64,000 nucleotides of DNA from Candidatus Limnocylindrales bacterium (GTDB taxonomy: Bacteria > Desulfobacterota > Binatia > UBA1149 > CAITLU01), in contig DATNBU010000033.1 of the NCBI GenBank assembly GCA_035571835.1, forward strand, positions 62,001 through 126,000, given 5' to 3'. The translations under genes and the position numbers were made by a program. How positions within the stretch are numbered: the first letter of the stretch is position 1; each line of letters begins with the position of its first letter. The notes below the pieces were generated by a model. It had not been told where the DNA came from and ran no database searches. It was given only the letters and a program-made list of their open reading frames with translations. Shown piece after piece: positions 52,557 to 61,532 of this stretch.

Positions 52557-52587
52557 ACGCCGGCTCCTTTCTGGAGCCGGCGTCTTT
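52557..52587 (+). terminator. Intrinsic terminator
   Basis: Perfect 11-bp stem (ACGCCGGCTCC / GGAGCCGGCGT, 52557-52567 and 52573-52583) with loop TTTCT, followed by CTTTT. It is 114 nt after the SRPBCC gene. The A-run on its left (CGAAAAA) would let it also act on the minus strand, after the tRNA gene. Confidence 0.85.
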
Positions 52588-52638
52588 TCATGAACGCGCG
52601 TAACCGCGTCGGTCATGCGCTTTGCCGCTTGTCAGAGT

Positions 52639-52714
52639 TGGTGGAGACGAACGGGATCGAACCGTCGACCTCCTGAATGCCATTCAGGCGCTCTCCCAGC
52701 TGAGCTACGTCCCC
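52639..52714 (-). tRNA. tRNA-Ala (GGC anticodon)
   Basis: 76 nt with CCA encoded. Acceptor GGGGACG pairs with CGUCUCC, giving the G3-U70 pair that identifies alanine tRNAs. The D-arm AGCTCAGCTGGGAGAGC is normal. The anticodon stem is CCTGA/TCAGG around ATGGCAT with anticodon GGC, and the T-loop is GGTTCGATCCC. It reads GCC codons. It stands alone before gpmA, divergent from it. Confidence 0.96.
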
Positions 52715-52908
52715 TCGAGCGCGGCGGCGGGACATTAGCCGGGTCGCGGTGACGGGACAACCACGCTCCGACGCTTCGCGCTAAACGCTCTGCCCCACAT
52801 CCGGGCGTGGACTGGCGCGCAGTTCGGCCATAAAGTCAGCCGCCCCATCGCGGATGCAGCGCCCGTTGCTGCCTGCTGCGATGACGAGCTGCTTTCAAGG
52901 AGTACCCG

Positions 52909-53526
52909 GTGCCGACTCTCGCTCTCGTCCGTCATGGTCAATCGCAATGGAACCTCGAGAACCGGTTCACCGGGTGGGTCGACGTTCCACTGACCGAGCT
53001 CGGCCGCACCGAAGCGGCCCGCGCCGGCGAGCTGCTGAAAGAAACCGGCATCCATTTCGATTGCGCGTTCACGTCCGATCTTGCGCGCGCGCAGGAAACG
53101 CTTCGCATCGTGCTCGACAGGCTTGGCACGAACGGAATTCCGATCGAGCGCGACAAGGCGCTCAACGAGCGCCACTACGGCTCCCTGCAGGGACTCAACA
53201 AGGCGGAAACCGCCGAGAAGTACGGCAAGGAGCAGGTCCACATCTGGCGGCGAAGCTACGACATCGCTCCGCCGGAAGGCGAAAGCCTCAAAGACACTGC
53301 CGCGCGCACGCTCCCGTATTTCGAAAAACGGATCCTTGCCGAGATCGCCGCCGGCAGGAACGTGCTCGTCGCCGCCCACGGCAACAGCCTGCGCTCGATC
53401 GTGATGGAGCTCGACAAGCTCACGCGCGACCAGGTGCTCGAGCTCAACATCGGAACCGGCGTGCCGCTCGTCTACGACATCGACCGCGGCGGTAAAGTCC
53501 TGTCGAAGAGAATCCTCGAGCCATGA
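52909..53526 (+). CDS. gpmA: 2,3-bisphosphoglycerate-dependent phosphoglycerate mutase
   Basis: 205 aa from GTG 52909 with AAGGAG 6 nt upstream. The catalytic motif is LVRHGQSQWNLENRFTGW with the phospho-accepting His; LNERHYGSLQG supplies the acid, and VAAHGNSLRSIV the second His. It interconverts 3- and 2-phosphoglycerate in glycolysis. It is shorter than E. coli GpmA, lacking part of a C-terminal insert. It overlaps the next gene by 4 nt. Confidence 0.95.
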   Translation: MPTLALVRHGQSQWNLENRFTGWVDVPLTELGRTEAARAGELLKETGIHFDCAFTSDLARAQETLRIVLDRLGTNGIPIERDKALNERHYGSLQGLNKAETAEKYGKEQVHIWRRSYDIAPPEGESLKDTAARTLPYFEKRILAEIAAGRNVLVAAHGNSLRSIVMELDKLTRDQVLELNIGTGVPLVYDIDRGGKVLSKRILEP

Positions 53527-54542
53527 CGAAGCAGCACGCCATCGGCAAGATGGCCGCCGGAACGGCGGTCGGAGCATTCTGCCTGTGGCTTGCGCTGCAC
53601 AAGGTCGACATGTCCGAGGTCGGGGCTGCGCTCGAGAGCTTCGATTCGCGCTGGCTCATCGCGGCGTTCGCCGTCAGCCTCGCGCTCCAGGTCCTGCGCG
53701 CGTGGCGCTGGCAGATCGAGCTGACGCCGCTCGCCGTCATTCCGTTCCCGCTGATGTGGTCGATCACGTCGGTCGCCTACATGATGATCAACGTGCTGCC
53801 GTTCCGCCTCGGCGAGCCCGTGCGCCCGCTGCTGCTTTCGTGGAAGACCGGCCTTCCGGTTCCGGCGATCGTCGGCAACTGGGTGTTCGAGAAGATGATG
53901 GACACGGCCGTCCTTCTGATCCTGCTGCACGCCACGCTGATGATGGCCGACCTGCCGCCGTGGGCGCATCACGCTTCGATGGGAAGCTTTTTCATGTTCG
54001 CGGGCATGCTCGCGCTCGTCGTCGGCTTCTGGCTGCACGGTGAGAAGTTCTTCGATCGCGCAATCGCGCCGGTGCTGTCCGAGCACTCGTGCGGGAAGGT
54101 GCGCAAGGTGCTGATCGCCGCGCGCGCGGGTCTGCAGATCCTTCCCGAGCGCCGGCTCGTCGCCAAAGTCTTCGTGGTCTCGATGGCGCTGTGGCTGCTT
54201 CCGATTCTTTCGAGCTGGCTTCTCATCCGCGGCTTCGGCTTCGACGTGCCGGTCGCCGCCGCGTTCGTCATCTTCGTCTGCGTCGGCCTCGGCACCGCCG
54301 TGCCGAATCCGCCGGGAATGATCGGCGTGTTCCAGATCGCGTCGGTCGCCGCGCTCGGCCTCTACGGCATCGATCAGCCGAAGGCCGTCGCGTACGGTCT
54401 CGTGCTGAACGCGGTGCAGCTGCTTTCGCTCGTCGCTCAGGGTGCGATCGCGATGCCGTGGGTCGGCGTCGGCCTCGGCACGATGACGCGCGCAGCAGTC
54501 GAAACCCGCGGCACCGATCCGTGCCATGCGACCACGAGATAG
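53523..54542 (+). CDS. Lysylphosphatidylglycerol synthase-type membrane (flippase-like) protein
   Basis: 339 aa with 7-8 membrane segments. The UPF0104/LPG_synthase_TM pattern is seen: LALQVLRAWRWQIELTPL after the second helix, MMINVLPFRLGEPVRPLLL (the RLGE motif) and GLGTAVPNPPGMIGVFQ near the end. Family members move lipids or glycolipids across the inner membrane; only the membrane part is present, with no aminoacyl-transfer domain. It overlaps gpmA by ATGA, an odd pairing probably for expression only. Confidence 0.88.
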   Translation: MTKQHAIGKMAAGTAVGAFCLWLALHKVDMSEVGAALESFDSRWLIAAFAVSLALQVLRAWRWQIELTPLAVIPFPLMWSITSVAYMMINVLPFRLGEPVRPLLLSWKTGLPVPAIVGNWVFEKMMDTAVLLILLHATLMMADLPPWAHHASMGSFFMFAGMLALVVGFWLHGEKFFDRAIAPVLSEHSCGKVRKVLIAARAGLQILPERRLVAKVFVVSMALWLLPILSSWLLIRGFGFDVPVAAAFVIFVCVGLGTAVPNPPGMIGVFQIASVAALGLYGIDQPKAVAYGLVLNAVQLLSLVAQGAIAMPWVGVGLGTMTRAAVETRGTDPCHATTR

Positions 54543-54554
54543 GCGGCCTGTCCG

Positions 54555-55928
54555 GTGAGCAAGCGCCGGCAGACGTCCCTGTTCGAAGAACCCGACGACT
54601 CCGAGGAGCGCGAAGAACCGGCGACCGCCGGTCGGCGCGCCCGCCGCAAGGCCGACGACCTTTCCGAAGCGGTTTCGCACGACGCACGTCCCGAGCGCGA
54701 GCGCGTCCCGCTTGCCGAGCGGATGCGTCCGATGACGGTCGACGAGCTTGCCGGACAGGCAAAGATCGTCGGGCCCGGAACGTTTCTCGGCGGCATGCTG
54801 CGCGGCACCACGCCGCCGCGCTCGCTGCTGCTGTGGGGACCTCCGGGCAGCGGCAAGACGACGATCGCACGCCTTCTCGCCGGCCGCACCGGTTACGAGC
54901 TCGCCACGCTGTCGGCGGTGCTCGGCGGCATCAAGGACCTTCGCGAGCTGCTCGCCGAAGCGCGCGAGCGACGCCGCGCCCAGGGCAAGGGAACGATTCT
55001 TTTCGTCGACGAGATCCACCGCTTCAACAAGGCGCAGCAGGATGCGTTCCTGCCGCACGTCGAAAGCGGCGACATCGTGCTGGTCGGCGCGACCACCGAG
55101 AATCCGTCATTCGAGGTCAATGCGCCGCTGCTGTCGCGCTGCCGCCTGGTCGTGCTCGAGCCGCTTTCCCACGATGACATCGCAAGCGTGATCGATCGTG
55201 CGCTGACTGACCGCGAGCGCGGGCTCGGCGAGCTCGAGCTTGCGATCGACGACGACGCGAAGGCGTTCCTTGCCGGCATGGCCCAGGGCGATGCGCGCGG
55301 TGCGCTCGGCGCGCTCGAGGTCGCCGCCGATATCGCCGTTGCGACCGGGATGCGCCGGATCGACCGCGCGCTGGCGGAAGAGGCGCTGCAGAGAAAGGCG
55401 ATCCGCTACGACTCCTCCGGCGAGGAGCACTACAACGTCATCTCGGCGTTCATCAAGAGCATGCGGGCGAGCAACGTCGATGCGTCGATCTACTGGCTCG
55501 CGCGCCTGATCGAAGCCGGCGAGGATCCGCTCTTCATCGCACGCCGCATGGTGATCTTCGCGAGCGAGGACATCGGCCTTGCGGATCCGCACGCGCTGCC
55601 GCTCGCAATCGCGGCGCGCGATGCTTTGCATTTCGTCGGAATGCCGGAGGGACGCATTCCGCTTGCCCACGCGGTCGCGTACCTGGCCGGTGCACCGAAA
55701 TCGAACCACGCGTACATGGCCATCGGCGAGGCGCTCGCCGAAGTTCGCGAGAGCGGCGCGCTGCCGGTGCCGCTGCATCTGCGCAACGCACCAACCGGAA
55801 TGATGAAGAAGCTCGGATACGGCCGCGATTACGCGTATCCGCACCCGGATGCGGAAAAGGCCGCCGGTCAGCAGTACCTTCCCGATGCCCTCAAAGGCCG
55901 GAAGTTTTTCCGCCCGAAAGACAAATGA
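54555..55928 (+). CDS. rarA: Replication-associated recombination protein A (AAA ATPase)
   Basis: 457 aa from GTG 54555. An N-terminal charged tail of about 50 residues is followed by LAERMRPMTVDELAGQ. It contains Walker A LLLWGPPGSGKTTIA, Walker B LFVDEIHRFNK, sensor 1 VGATTENPSFEVN, and a C-terminal helical part with KSMRASNVDASIYWLARLIEAGEDP. RarA/MgsA acts at stalled replication forks as a tetramer. The extended acidic N-terminal tail is longer than usual. It may be co-transcribed with gpmA and the flippase-like gene (12-nt gap). Confidence 0.95.
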   Translation: MSKRRQTSLFEEPDDSEEREEPATAGRRARRKADDLSEAVSHDARPERERVPLAERMRPMTVDELAGQAKIVGPGTFLGGMLRGTTPPRSLLLWGPPGSGKTTIARLLAGRTGYELATLSAVLGGIKDLRELLAEARERRRAQGKGTILFVDEIHRFNKAQQDAFLPHVESGDIVLVGATTENPSFEVNAPLLSRCRLVVLEPLSHDDIASVIDRALTDRERGLGELELAIDDDAKAFLAGMAQGDARGALGALEVAADIAVATGMRRIDRALAEEALQRKAIRYDSSGEEHYNVISAFIKSMRASNVDASIYWLARLIEAGEDPLFIARRMVIFASEDIGLADPHALPLAIAARDALHFVGMPEGRIPLAHAVAYLAGAPKSNHAYMAIGEALAEVRESGALPVPLHLRNAPTGMMKKLGYGRDYAYPHPDAEKAAGQQYLPDALKGRKFFRPKDK

Positions 55929-55992
55929 TCCTCATGTGATGAGTCAGCGCGACGCTCTTTTCGAACGTCTTTTTCGCGAGTAGAATCGCGTC

Positions 55993-56577
55993 ATGTCGGA
56001 GTCGCCCGAGAGCTCGGCGTATACCGCGCAGCGATACTTTGCGCTTGCCGAAGAGGGCCTGCTGTCGCCCGATGAGCGGGTCGAGCTGCTCGAAGGACTC
56101 ATCGTCGCGATGGCGCCGCAGTCGCCTGCGCACGCGGCGGCGGTCTGGCGGACAACCCATGCGCTCGAACGATGCGTCAGCCAGGGGGCGATCGTACGTG
56201 CGCAATGTTCGTTCATTGCCTCGGAGTTTTCGGTGCCCGAGCCTGACGTCTGCATCGTCGAAGGCAGCATCGAGGATTACGAGCGCGTTCATCCGAGCCG
56301 GGCGCTGCTGATCGTGGAAATCGCCTCGAGCAGCCTCGCGCCGGATCGCCTTACCAAAAGCCGCATCTACGCAGCGGCCGCGATTCCCCAGTACTGGATT
56401 GTCAATCTGCGTGACGGCGTCGTCGAGTCGTACACCGATCCGGACCCGCCGGCCCGCGTCTACAAACGAACTGTTGTACACCGACGTGACGAGACGATTC
56501 GTGTCGTCGCGCTGCCGGAATGCTCGGTTCGGGTGGAGGACCTGTTCCCGCGCGAGCGCCCCGCTTCCAGCGACTGA
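55993..56577 (+). CDS. Uma2 family (DUF820) putative endonuclease-fold protein
   Basis: 194 aa. The family pattern includes RVELLEGLIVAMAPQSPAH near the start, PEPDVCIV with its Asp, and LLIVEIASSS, the E-x-x strand of the PD-(D/E)XK fold. The KSRIYAAAAIPQYWIVNL block is the best-kept Uma2 signature. Biochemical activity of the family is not established. These genes are often multi-copy in Cyanobacteria and Deltaproteobacteria and may come from mobile sources. Confidence 0.9.
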   Translation: MSESPESSAYTAQRYFALAEEGLLSPDERVELLEGLIVAMAPQSPAHAAAVWRTTHALERCVSQGAIVRAQCSFIASEFSVPEPDVCIVEGSIEDYERVHPSRALLIVEIASSSLAPDRLTKSRIYAAAAIPQYWIVNLRDGVVESYTDPDPPARVYKRTVVHRRDETIRVVALPECSVRVEDLFPRERPASSD

Positions 56578-56734
56578 CCGCCGCAGCCGAGTGAGACAGC
56601 CGGCAGTTTGCCCGTCATCGCTCACGAACGAACCGTTGATTGGCAGTTTTTCTTCATCCGGATGTCGGCTCCGGCTATGGTCCGTCGTCCTTGAGCAAGT
56701 TGGCTGCCGCAATGAGCAGCCGGGAGACTGCGCC

Positions 56735-57115
56735 ATGCTGTACGCCGTGCTCTGCTACAACTCCGAAGAGATGGTCTGCGCGTGGACCAAGGAAGAGGAC
56801 GACGCCGTGATGGCGAAGCTCTCCGTCGTTCACGACAAGTGGGACAAAGCCGGGAAGCTCAAGCCGTCGATCCGCCTGCTTCCGACGTCGGCCGCCACGA
56901 CTCTCCACAAAACCAGAGACCTCGTCGTCGACGGTCCGTACGCGGAAACCAAGGAGCAGCTTCTCGGCTTCTACATCGTCGACGTCAGCGGACTCGAAGA
57001 AGGCCTCGCGTTCGCACGCGAGCTCGCTGCCGCAAACCCCGGCGGAGCGTACGAGCTGAGGCCGATCCGGCTCTACCTCCCGGGTAATGCCGTCGAGGCC
57101 GTCTACTCGCGATGA
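56735..57115 (+). CDS. YCII-related (DGPF-type) protein
   Basis: 126 aa from ATG 56735. It has the YciI/DGPF fold: the MLYAVLCYNSEE start, VVDGPYAETKEQLLGFYIVDV holding the DGPF-like motif (here DGPY), and a short tail PIRLYLPGNAVEAV. The protein overlaps the sigma factor gene by 4 nt (57112-57115). DGPF proteins regularly accompany ECF42 sigma factors; their role in controlling it is not settled. Confidence 0.9.
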   Translation: MLYAVLCYNSEEMVCAWTKEEDDAVMAKLSVVHDKWDKAGKLKPSIRLLPTSAATTLHKTRDLVVDGPYAETKEQLLGFYIVDVSGLEEGLAFARELAAANPGGAYELRPIRLYLPGNAVEAVYSR

Positions 57116-58368
57116 CCGATCCGGCCTGGATCGAAGCGGCGCTGGTCTCGGCCAGGCCGCAGGCGGTGGCCGCGCTGCTGCGCTACTTCCGCGATCTCGA
57201 TTCGGCCGAGGAAGCGTTCCAGGAGGCCAGCCTGCGGGCGCTCAAGCACTGGCCGGTCAACGGCCCGCCACGTGACGCGACGGCATGGCTGATCATGGTC
57301 GGCCGCAACGCGGCGCTCGATGCCGTGAAGCGCCGCGCGAGGAACGCGCCGCTCCCCGACGAAACGCTGCTTCCCGATCCCGAGGAGATCGACCTCGCCG
57401 AACGCCTCGACGAGAGCGGCTATCGCGACGACATCCTGCGCCTGCTGTTCGTCTGCTGTCATCCGGATCTCCCGTCGACGCAGCAGATCGCGCTGGCGCT
57501 GCGCATCGTATCCGGACTTTCCGTAAAACAGCTGGCGCGCGCGTTCCTCGTCAGCGAGGACGCGATGGAGCAGCGCATCACGCGTGCGAAAGCGCGGATC
57601 GCCGGTGCCGGCGTTCCGTTCGAGACGCCCGGCGCCGCAGAGCGAGTCGAACGGCTCGCCGCGGTCCTTGCGATGATCTACCTCGTCTTCAACGAGGGTT
57701 ATTCGGCCGGACCGGGTGACGATGCGCGCGCGCAACTTGCCGACGAAGCGATCCGCCTCGGCCGGCTGCTGCTGCGCATGTTCTCGTCCGAGCCCGAAGT
57801 GATGGGGCTGCTCGCGCTGATGCTGCTTCACCATTCGCGCTCCATCGCACGCTTCGACGCGAACGGCGAAGTCATCCTGCTCGAAGACCAGGACCGCAAC
57901 CTGTGGCGCAGCGCGATGATCCAGGAAGGCCTTGCGCTCGTCGACAAGGCGATCCGTCATCGAAGCCCCGGTCCGTACCAGGTGCAGGCCGCGATCGGCG
58001 GGCTTCATGCGCGTGCGCGAACATTCGAAGAAACCGACTGGAATTCGATCGAACGGCTGTACGAGGCACTCGAGCGGATGCAGCCGTCGCCGGTCGTCAC
58101 GCTCAACCGTGCGGTCGTCGTCTCGAGGATTCGCGGGCCGCAGGCTGCGCTTGATCTCATCGATCCGCTCGAGGCGCGCCTGTCCGGATACTTCCACTTC
58201 CACGGGGCGCGCGGAGCGCTGCTGCTCAAGCTCGGCCGCAGGAAAGAGGCTCACCAGGCCTTCGACCGCGCGATCTCGCTGGCGAATACGCCGGCCGAAG
58301 CCGCCCATATCCGCATGCACATCGACCGGCTGACCACCGATCCGGCCGACGCGGACAACGGAGAATAA
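57112..58368 (+). CDS. ECF42-type RNA polymerase sigma factor
   Basis: 418 aa, long for an ECF sigma factor. Region 2 is LLRYFRDLDSAEEAFQEASL, and region 4 is STQQIALALRIVSGLSVKQLA and beyond. After about residue 170 comes a large C-terminal extension (DUF6596-like) with NEGYSAGPGDD and repeated helices (about 200-410) resembling TPR motifs, typical of ECF42. No anti-sigma factor is encoded; regulation is thought to come from this extension. It is coupled to the DGPF gene upstream. Confidence 0.92.
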   Translation: MTDPAWIEAALVSARPQAVAALLRYFRDLDSAEEAFQEASLRALKHWPVNGPPRDATAWLIMVGRNAALDAVKRRARNAPLPDETLLPDPEEIDLAERLDESGYRDDILRLLFVCCHPDLPSTQQIALALRIVSGLSVKQLARAFLVSEDAMEQRITRAKARIAGAGVPFETPGAAERVERLAAVLAMIYLVFNEGYSAGPGDDARAQLADEAIRLGRLLLRMFSSEPEVMGLLALMLLHHSRSIARFDANGEVILLEDQDRNLWRSAMIQEGLALVDKAIRHRSPGPYQVQAAIGGLHARARTFEETDWNSIERLYEALERMQPSPVVTLNRAVVVSRIRGPQAALDLIDPLEARLSGYFHFHGARGALLLKLGRRKEAHQAFDRAISLANTPAEAAHIRMHIDRLTTDPADADNGE

Positions 58369-58447
58369 TTTCGCGCCGCTGTCGGAACCGCCCGTGCCCG
58401 CGCGTTCCTTGGTCAACTGGCCCGAATCCCCGAACAGGAGAACCGCA

Positions 58448-58918
58448 ATGACCACCACCAATACCGACCGACAGCTCGTGCTGACCCGCGTGATCGATGC
58501 AACGCCGGAGAAGATCTTCCGCTGCTGGACGACGCCCGAGCTGCTGCAGAAATGGTTCGCGCCCAAGCCGTGGACGACTCCGGTCGCCGAGCTCGACGTA
58601 CGCGCCGGCGGCGCCAGCAACATCGTGATGCGCTCGCCCGAAGGTGCCGATTATCCGGCGCCCGGCATCTATCTCGAGGTCGTTCCCAACCGGAAGCTCG
58701 TGTTCACCGATGCATTCTCGGCGGGCTGGATTCCGGCGGGCGAGCCTTTCATGACCGCCGAGATCACGCTCGAACCGACGGCCGACGGCAAGACCGTCTA
58801 CACCGCGACGGCGCGCCACTGGACCTCCGAAGCCTGCGAGCGCCACATCAAGATGGGTTTCCACGAAGGCTGGGGTCAGTGCACGACGCAGCTCGAGGAG
58901 CTGGCGAAGTCGATCTGA
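58448..58918 (+). CDS. AHSA1/SRPBCC domain protein
   Basis: 156 aa from ATG 58448 with AGGAG 9 nt upstream. It has the AHSA1 pattern: VIDATPEKIFRCWTTPELLQKWF near the start, GGASNIVM, and GFHEGWGQCTTQLEEL as the final helix. The helix-grip cavity probably binds a small ligand. It lies 79 nt after the ECF42 gene on the same strand. SRPBCC and YCII genes often flank such sigma factors and may form its regulon. Confidence 0.9.
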   Translation: MTTTNTDRQLVLTRVIDATPEKIFRCWTTPELLQKWFAPKPWTTPVAELDVRAGGASNIVMRSPEGADYPAPGIYLEVVPNRKLVFTDAFSAGWIPAGEPFMTAEITLEPTADGKTVYTATARHWTSEACERHIKMGFHEGWGQCTTQLEELAKSI

Positions 58919-58947
58919 CTTCGGCTGGCGGATGGCAGCGACGTCAC

Positions 58948-58981
58948 GCCGACTTCGCGAACCCACGAACGCGAAGTCGGC
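58948..58981. terminator. Hairpin between converging genes
   Basis: Perfect 12-bp inverted repeat (GCCGACTTCGCG / CGCGAAGTCGGC; 58948-58959 and 58970-58981) with a 10-nt loop, between the AHSA1 gene and the LemA gene. No T-tract follows on either strand, so it is a weak terminator by sequence. Confidence 0.5.
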
Positions 58982-58995
58982 ATGATCTCACGTCG

Positions 58996-59613
58996 TCAGA
59001 ACTTCACTTCCGGCACGGCCTTCGCGGACTCGGGCGCTTCGAAGTACGGGCGCGGCCCGAAGCCGAACAGACGACCGAGCAGATTGGTCGGAAAGCTCTT
59101 CGCCGTCGTGTTGTAGGTCTGCGCGGCTTCGTTGTAGCGCATGCGTGCTACGGCCAGCCGGTTTTCGGTGCCGGCAAGCTCGTCCTGCAGGCGCAGGAAA
59201 TTCTGGTCGGACTTGAGCTCGGGATATTTCTCGACGACCACGAGCAGACGCGACAGCGCGCTGCTCAGCTCGTTCGATGCCGCCATCGCCTCGGCCGGAT
59301 TACCTGCACCGGCAACGCGACTTCGTGCTTCGGTGACCTTGATCAGCACGTCTTTTTCCTGCTGTGCGAAGCCTTTGACGGTGTTGACCAGATTCGGAAT
59401 CAGATCGTTGCGGCGCTGGAGCTGGTTCTGGACTTCGCTCCACGCCGAGTCGACGGCTTCGTTCTGGCGGACGAGCGTGTTGTAGCCGCAGCCCGGCAAC
59501 GTCAGCAGTGCGATCCATCCAAAGATCGTCCCGGCCCACGCGAGCGCGGCTGACGTCCTTGTCGTCTTCGAATGCTTCATGGCAGGGGTCATGGGTATTG
59601 TGCTTCGCATCAT
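58996..59613 (-). CDS. LemA family lipoprotein
   Basis: 205 aa from ATG 59613, with AAAGAGGA 7 nt upstream; ATG 59580 is another possible start. A hydrophobic N-terminal segment ends in the lipobox LPGC, so the cysteine is lipid-modified. The LemA coiled-coil pattern follows: YNTLVRQNEAVDSAWSEVQN, LQRRNDLIPNLVNTVKG, and a C-terminal YNEAAQTYNTTAKSFP. Family members are membrane-anchored with the helices outside; the role is unknown. It is 26 nt from the TPM gene on the same strand. Confidence 0.9.
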   Translation of the reverse strand: MMRSTIPMTPAMKHSKTTRTSAALAWAGTIFGWIALLTLPGCGYNTLVRQNEAVDSAWSEVQNQLQRRNDLIPNLVNTVKGFAQQEKDVLIKVTEARSRVAGAGNPAEAMAASNELSSALSRLLVVVEKYPELKSDQNFLRLQDELAGTENRLAVARMRYNEAAQTYNTTAKSFPTNLLGRLFGFGPRPYFEAPESAKAVPEVKF

Positions 59614-59639
59614 CGTTGTTTCCTCTTTGAGCTTGGTCG

Positions 59640-60557
59640 CTACCAGCTGCGGCCCGCGCCGCCTCCGCCGAAGCCTCCGCCTCCCCCGCCAAAACCACCG
59701 CCGAAACCGCCGCCTCCTCCGAACCCTCCACCGAATCCGCCACCCATCGGTCCGCCGAATCCGCCTCCCCAGAAGATCGGATGATAACGGCGACGCCGCC
59801 CGCCGAAGACGGTCCTCGACAGGAACATCCATACGAACAGGATCAGCAGAAGCGTGCCGAGCGAGAATCCCTGGCGCGGGCGCGATGACGGCGGCGCGGC
59901 TTCGCCGCCGTATTCGGTCTTCAGGATGCGTGCGATCTCGGTCATTCCGGCACGAATCCCGCGCGCATAGTCGCCGCTTCGAAAACCCGGAATCACGAAG
60001 CGATCGAGAATCGCACCCAGTCGTCCGTCCGGCAGCACGCCTTCGAGGCCGTAGCCGGTAAAGAATCGCGCCCGGTGATCGTCGACCGCGACCAGCAGCA
60101 GCAGGCCGTCGTCCTTTTCGGCGCTGCCGAGCTTCCAGGCCTTGAGCACCTTCATTCCATACGTGAACTCGTCGAGCGGCGCGGTGGTGCGAACGGTCAG
60201 CACGGCGATCTCGGCGCTGGTCGCCTGCTTGACGTCGTACGCGAGGCTTTCGAGCACGCGCTCGTCGTCGGAATCGAGAATCTCCGCGACATCGACGACC
60301 GGACCCGCGAGCGGCGGAATGCCGGGCTCACGCAACGGCGCGGTCTGCGCGGATGGCGATGCTGACGGTGTCGGTGCCGGCGGTGTCGGTGCGGATGGTA
60401 TCGGCGCGGATGGCGACGAAGACGGCGGCGGCGCGGCGCCAGGGCGCGAGCTCTCGCGCGGCACCGTCTCGACCGGAATCGCGGCAAAGAGCGCAGGCGA
60501 AGCCGTGACGACGGTGGCCGCAAGCACTGCGCCCGCGAAGATGCTGCGGGTTCTCAT
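59640..60557 (-). CDS. TPM-domain protein with glycine-rich C-terminus
   Basis: 305 aa. A signal peptide (residues 1-26) is followed by a Pro/Ser/Ala-rich linker (about 35-80), a TPM domain (about 85-225; LESLAYDVKQATSAEIAVLTV and then VLPDGRLGAILDRFVIPGF) and one membrane helix (LGTLLLILFVWMFLS). The final ~55 residues are almost all glycine and phenylalanine. TPM proteins are periplasmic or membrane proteins, commonly paired with LemA as here. Its start overlaps the next gene upstream by 4 nt. Confidence 0.9.
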   Translation of the reverse strand: MRTRSIFAGAVLAATVVTASPALFAAIPVETVPRESSRPGAAPPPSSSPSAPIPSAPTPPAPTPSASPSAQTAPLREPGIPPLAGPVVDVAEILDSDDERVLESLAYDVKQATSAEIAVLTVRTTAPLDEFTYGMKVLKAWKLGSAEKDDGLLLLVAVDDHRARFFTGYGLEGVLPDGRLGAILDRFVIPGFRSGDYARGIRAGMTEIARILKTEYGGEAAPPSSRPRQGFSLGTLLLILFVWMFLSRTVFGGRRRRYHPIFWGGGFGGPMGGGFGGGFGGGGGFGGGFGGGGGGFGGGGAGRSW

Positions 60558-61264
60558 GGCCGCGTAATCCTGTCCGCGGCACGCGCGAGCTCGGTGAGCT
60601 CGGACAGATAGCGATGGAAAAGAGGCTCGATGTCAGCGGCCGGCGGAGGCTTGCCCTGTTCGCGCGCCGCCTGGATCGTGCGGAACGTTTCGAGCGAAAT
60701 GCCGAGGGCGCGTTCGACCTCGCGGGTGTTCACCGCAGCGACAGCCGTGCGTTCGCGTCCGGCAAGCATGAGCAGCCCGCGCATGATTGCCTCGAATCCC
60801 GAGCTGCTGTCGAGCATCAGGATCTGCAGGCCGCGCTTGTCGGAAGCTTCCGCCAGGAACGCCTGGCGAAGATGCAGGACCTTGCCTTTGAGTTGCTGCT
60901 CGACTTCGAGGCGAAGGTGATCATGGTCGATCGCAAGGCCGTCGAGCGGATTGCTGCCGCCCCACAGCAGCTCGCACGAATCCATCAGCGTCAGGATTTC
61001 GAGCGGAAAGACGTCGCACGACGTGGCCAGGTACTCGTCGTCGAGAAGCAACGGCAGCGCAACTCCTTTGCGCCGCTGCGTTACTCCGGCGACCTGGCGA
61101 AGCAGCGGCGTGGTGATGCGGCTCACGATCATCACCGTCGATACCGAGTCGGTACGGATTCCGGTGTCGCACTGTACGAGGACGGCGCGCAGGTCCGCAC
61201 CGAGCGCCGAGGCGCAGTCCGTGGCGAAACGAAGCGCCTTTTCACGGTTGGTGTCCTGACCCAC
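60554..61264 (-). CDS. Hypothetical protein coupled to TPM gene
   Basis: 236 aa, cytosolic, mostly helical. The first half (LRAVLVQCDTGIRTDSVST, with VFPLEILTLMDSCELLWGG later) resembles a nucleotidyltransferase-like fold, but the catalytic GSxxxG and aspartate pair are missing. The second half, with LEVEQQLKGKVLHLRQAFL, is a helical bundle. Its stop overlaps the TPM start, so it is in that operon. Function unknown. Confidence 0.75.
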   Translation of the reverse strand: MGQDTNREKALRFATDCASALGADLRAVLVQCDTGIRTDSVSTVMIVSRITTPLLRQVAGVTQRRKGVALPLLLDDEYLATSCDVFPLEILTLMDSCELLWGGSNPLDGLAIDHDHLRLEVEQQLKGKVLHLRQAFLAEASDKRGLQILMLDSSSGFEAIMRGLLMLAGRERTAVAAVNTREVERALGISLETFRTIQAAREQGKPPPAADIEPLFHRYLSELTELARAADRITRP

Positions 61265-61532
61265 TGAACATCAGTTTAATGCCGTAACGGGCCGGGTCGA
61301 GCCCGCTGGCCACCGGCGAGGCACAAAGAGATGGTCGAAGCGGAGATATTCGGCGGATGAGGCCGCCTCGCATATCTCGCGGTGCCGCATTTCTGCCCCG
61401 GACCGCGACGCAGGCATTGACGGGTCAATCTCCGGCAACGTAGGATCCCGCGCGCGCAACGGAACACTCGCGGCGGGTCGCGCGCTGCCGCACAACATCA
61501 CCGAAGCTCCCGTGCTCGGATCTGGAGGGACC

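Noticed and set aside
53472-55058. 528-codon minus-strand frame
   Set aside because: Antisense to the flippase-like gene and rarA; composition typical of a shadow frame.
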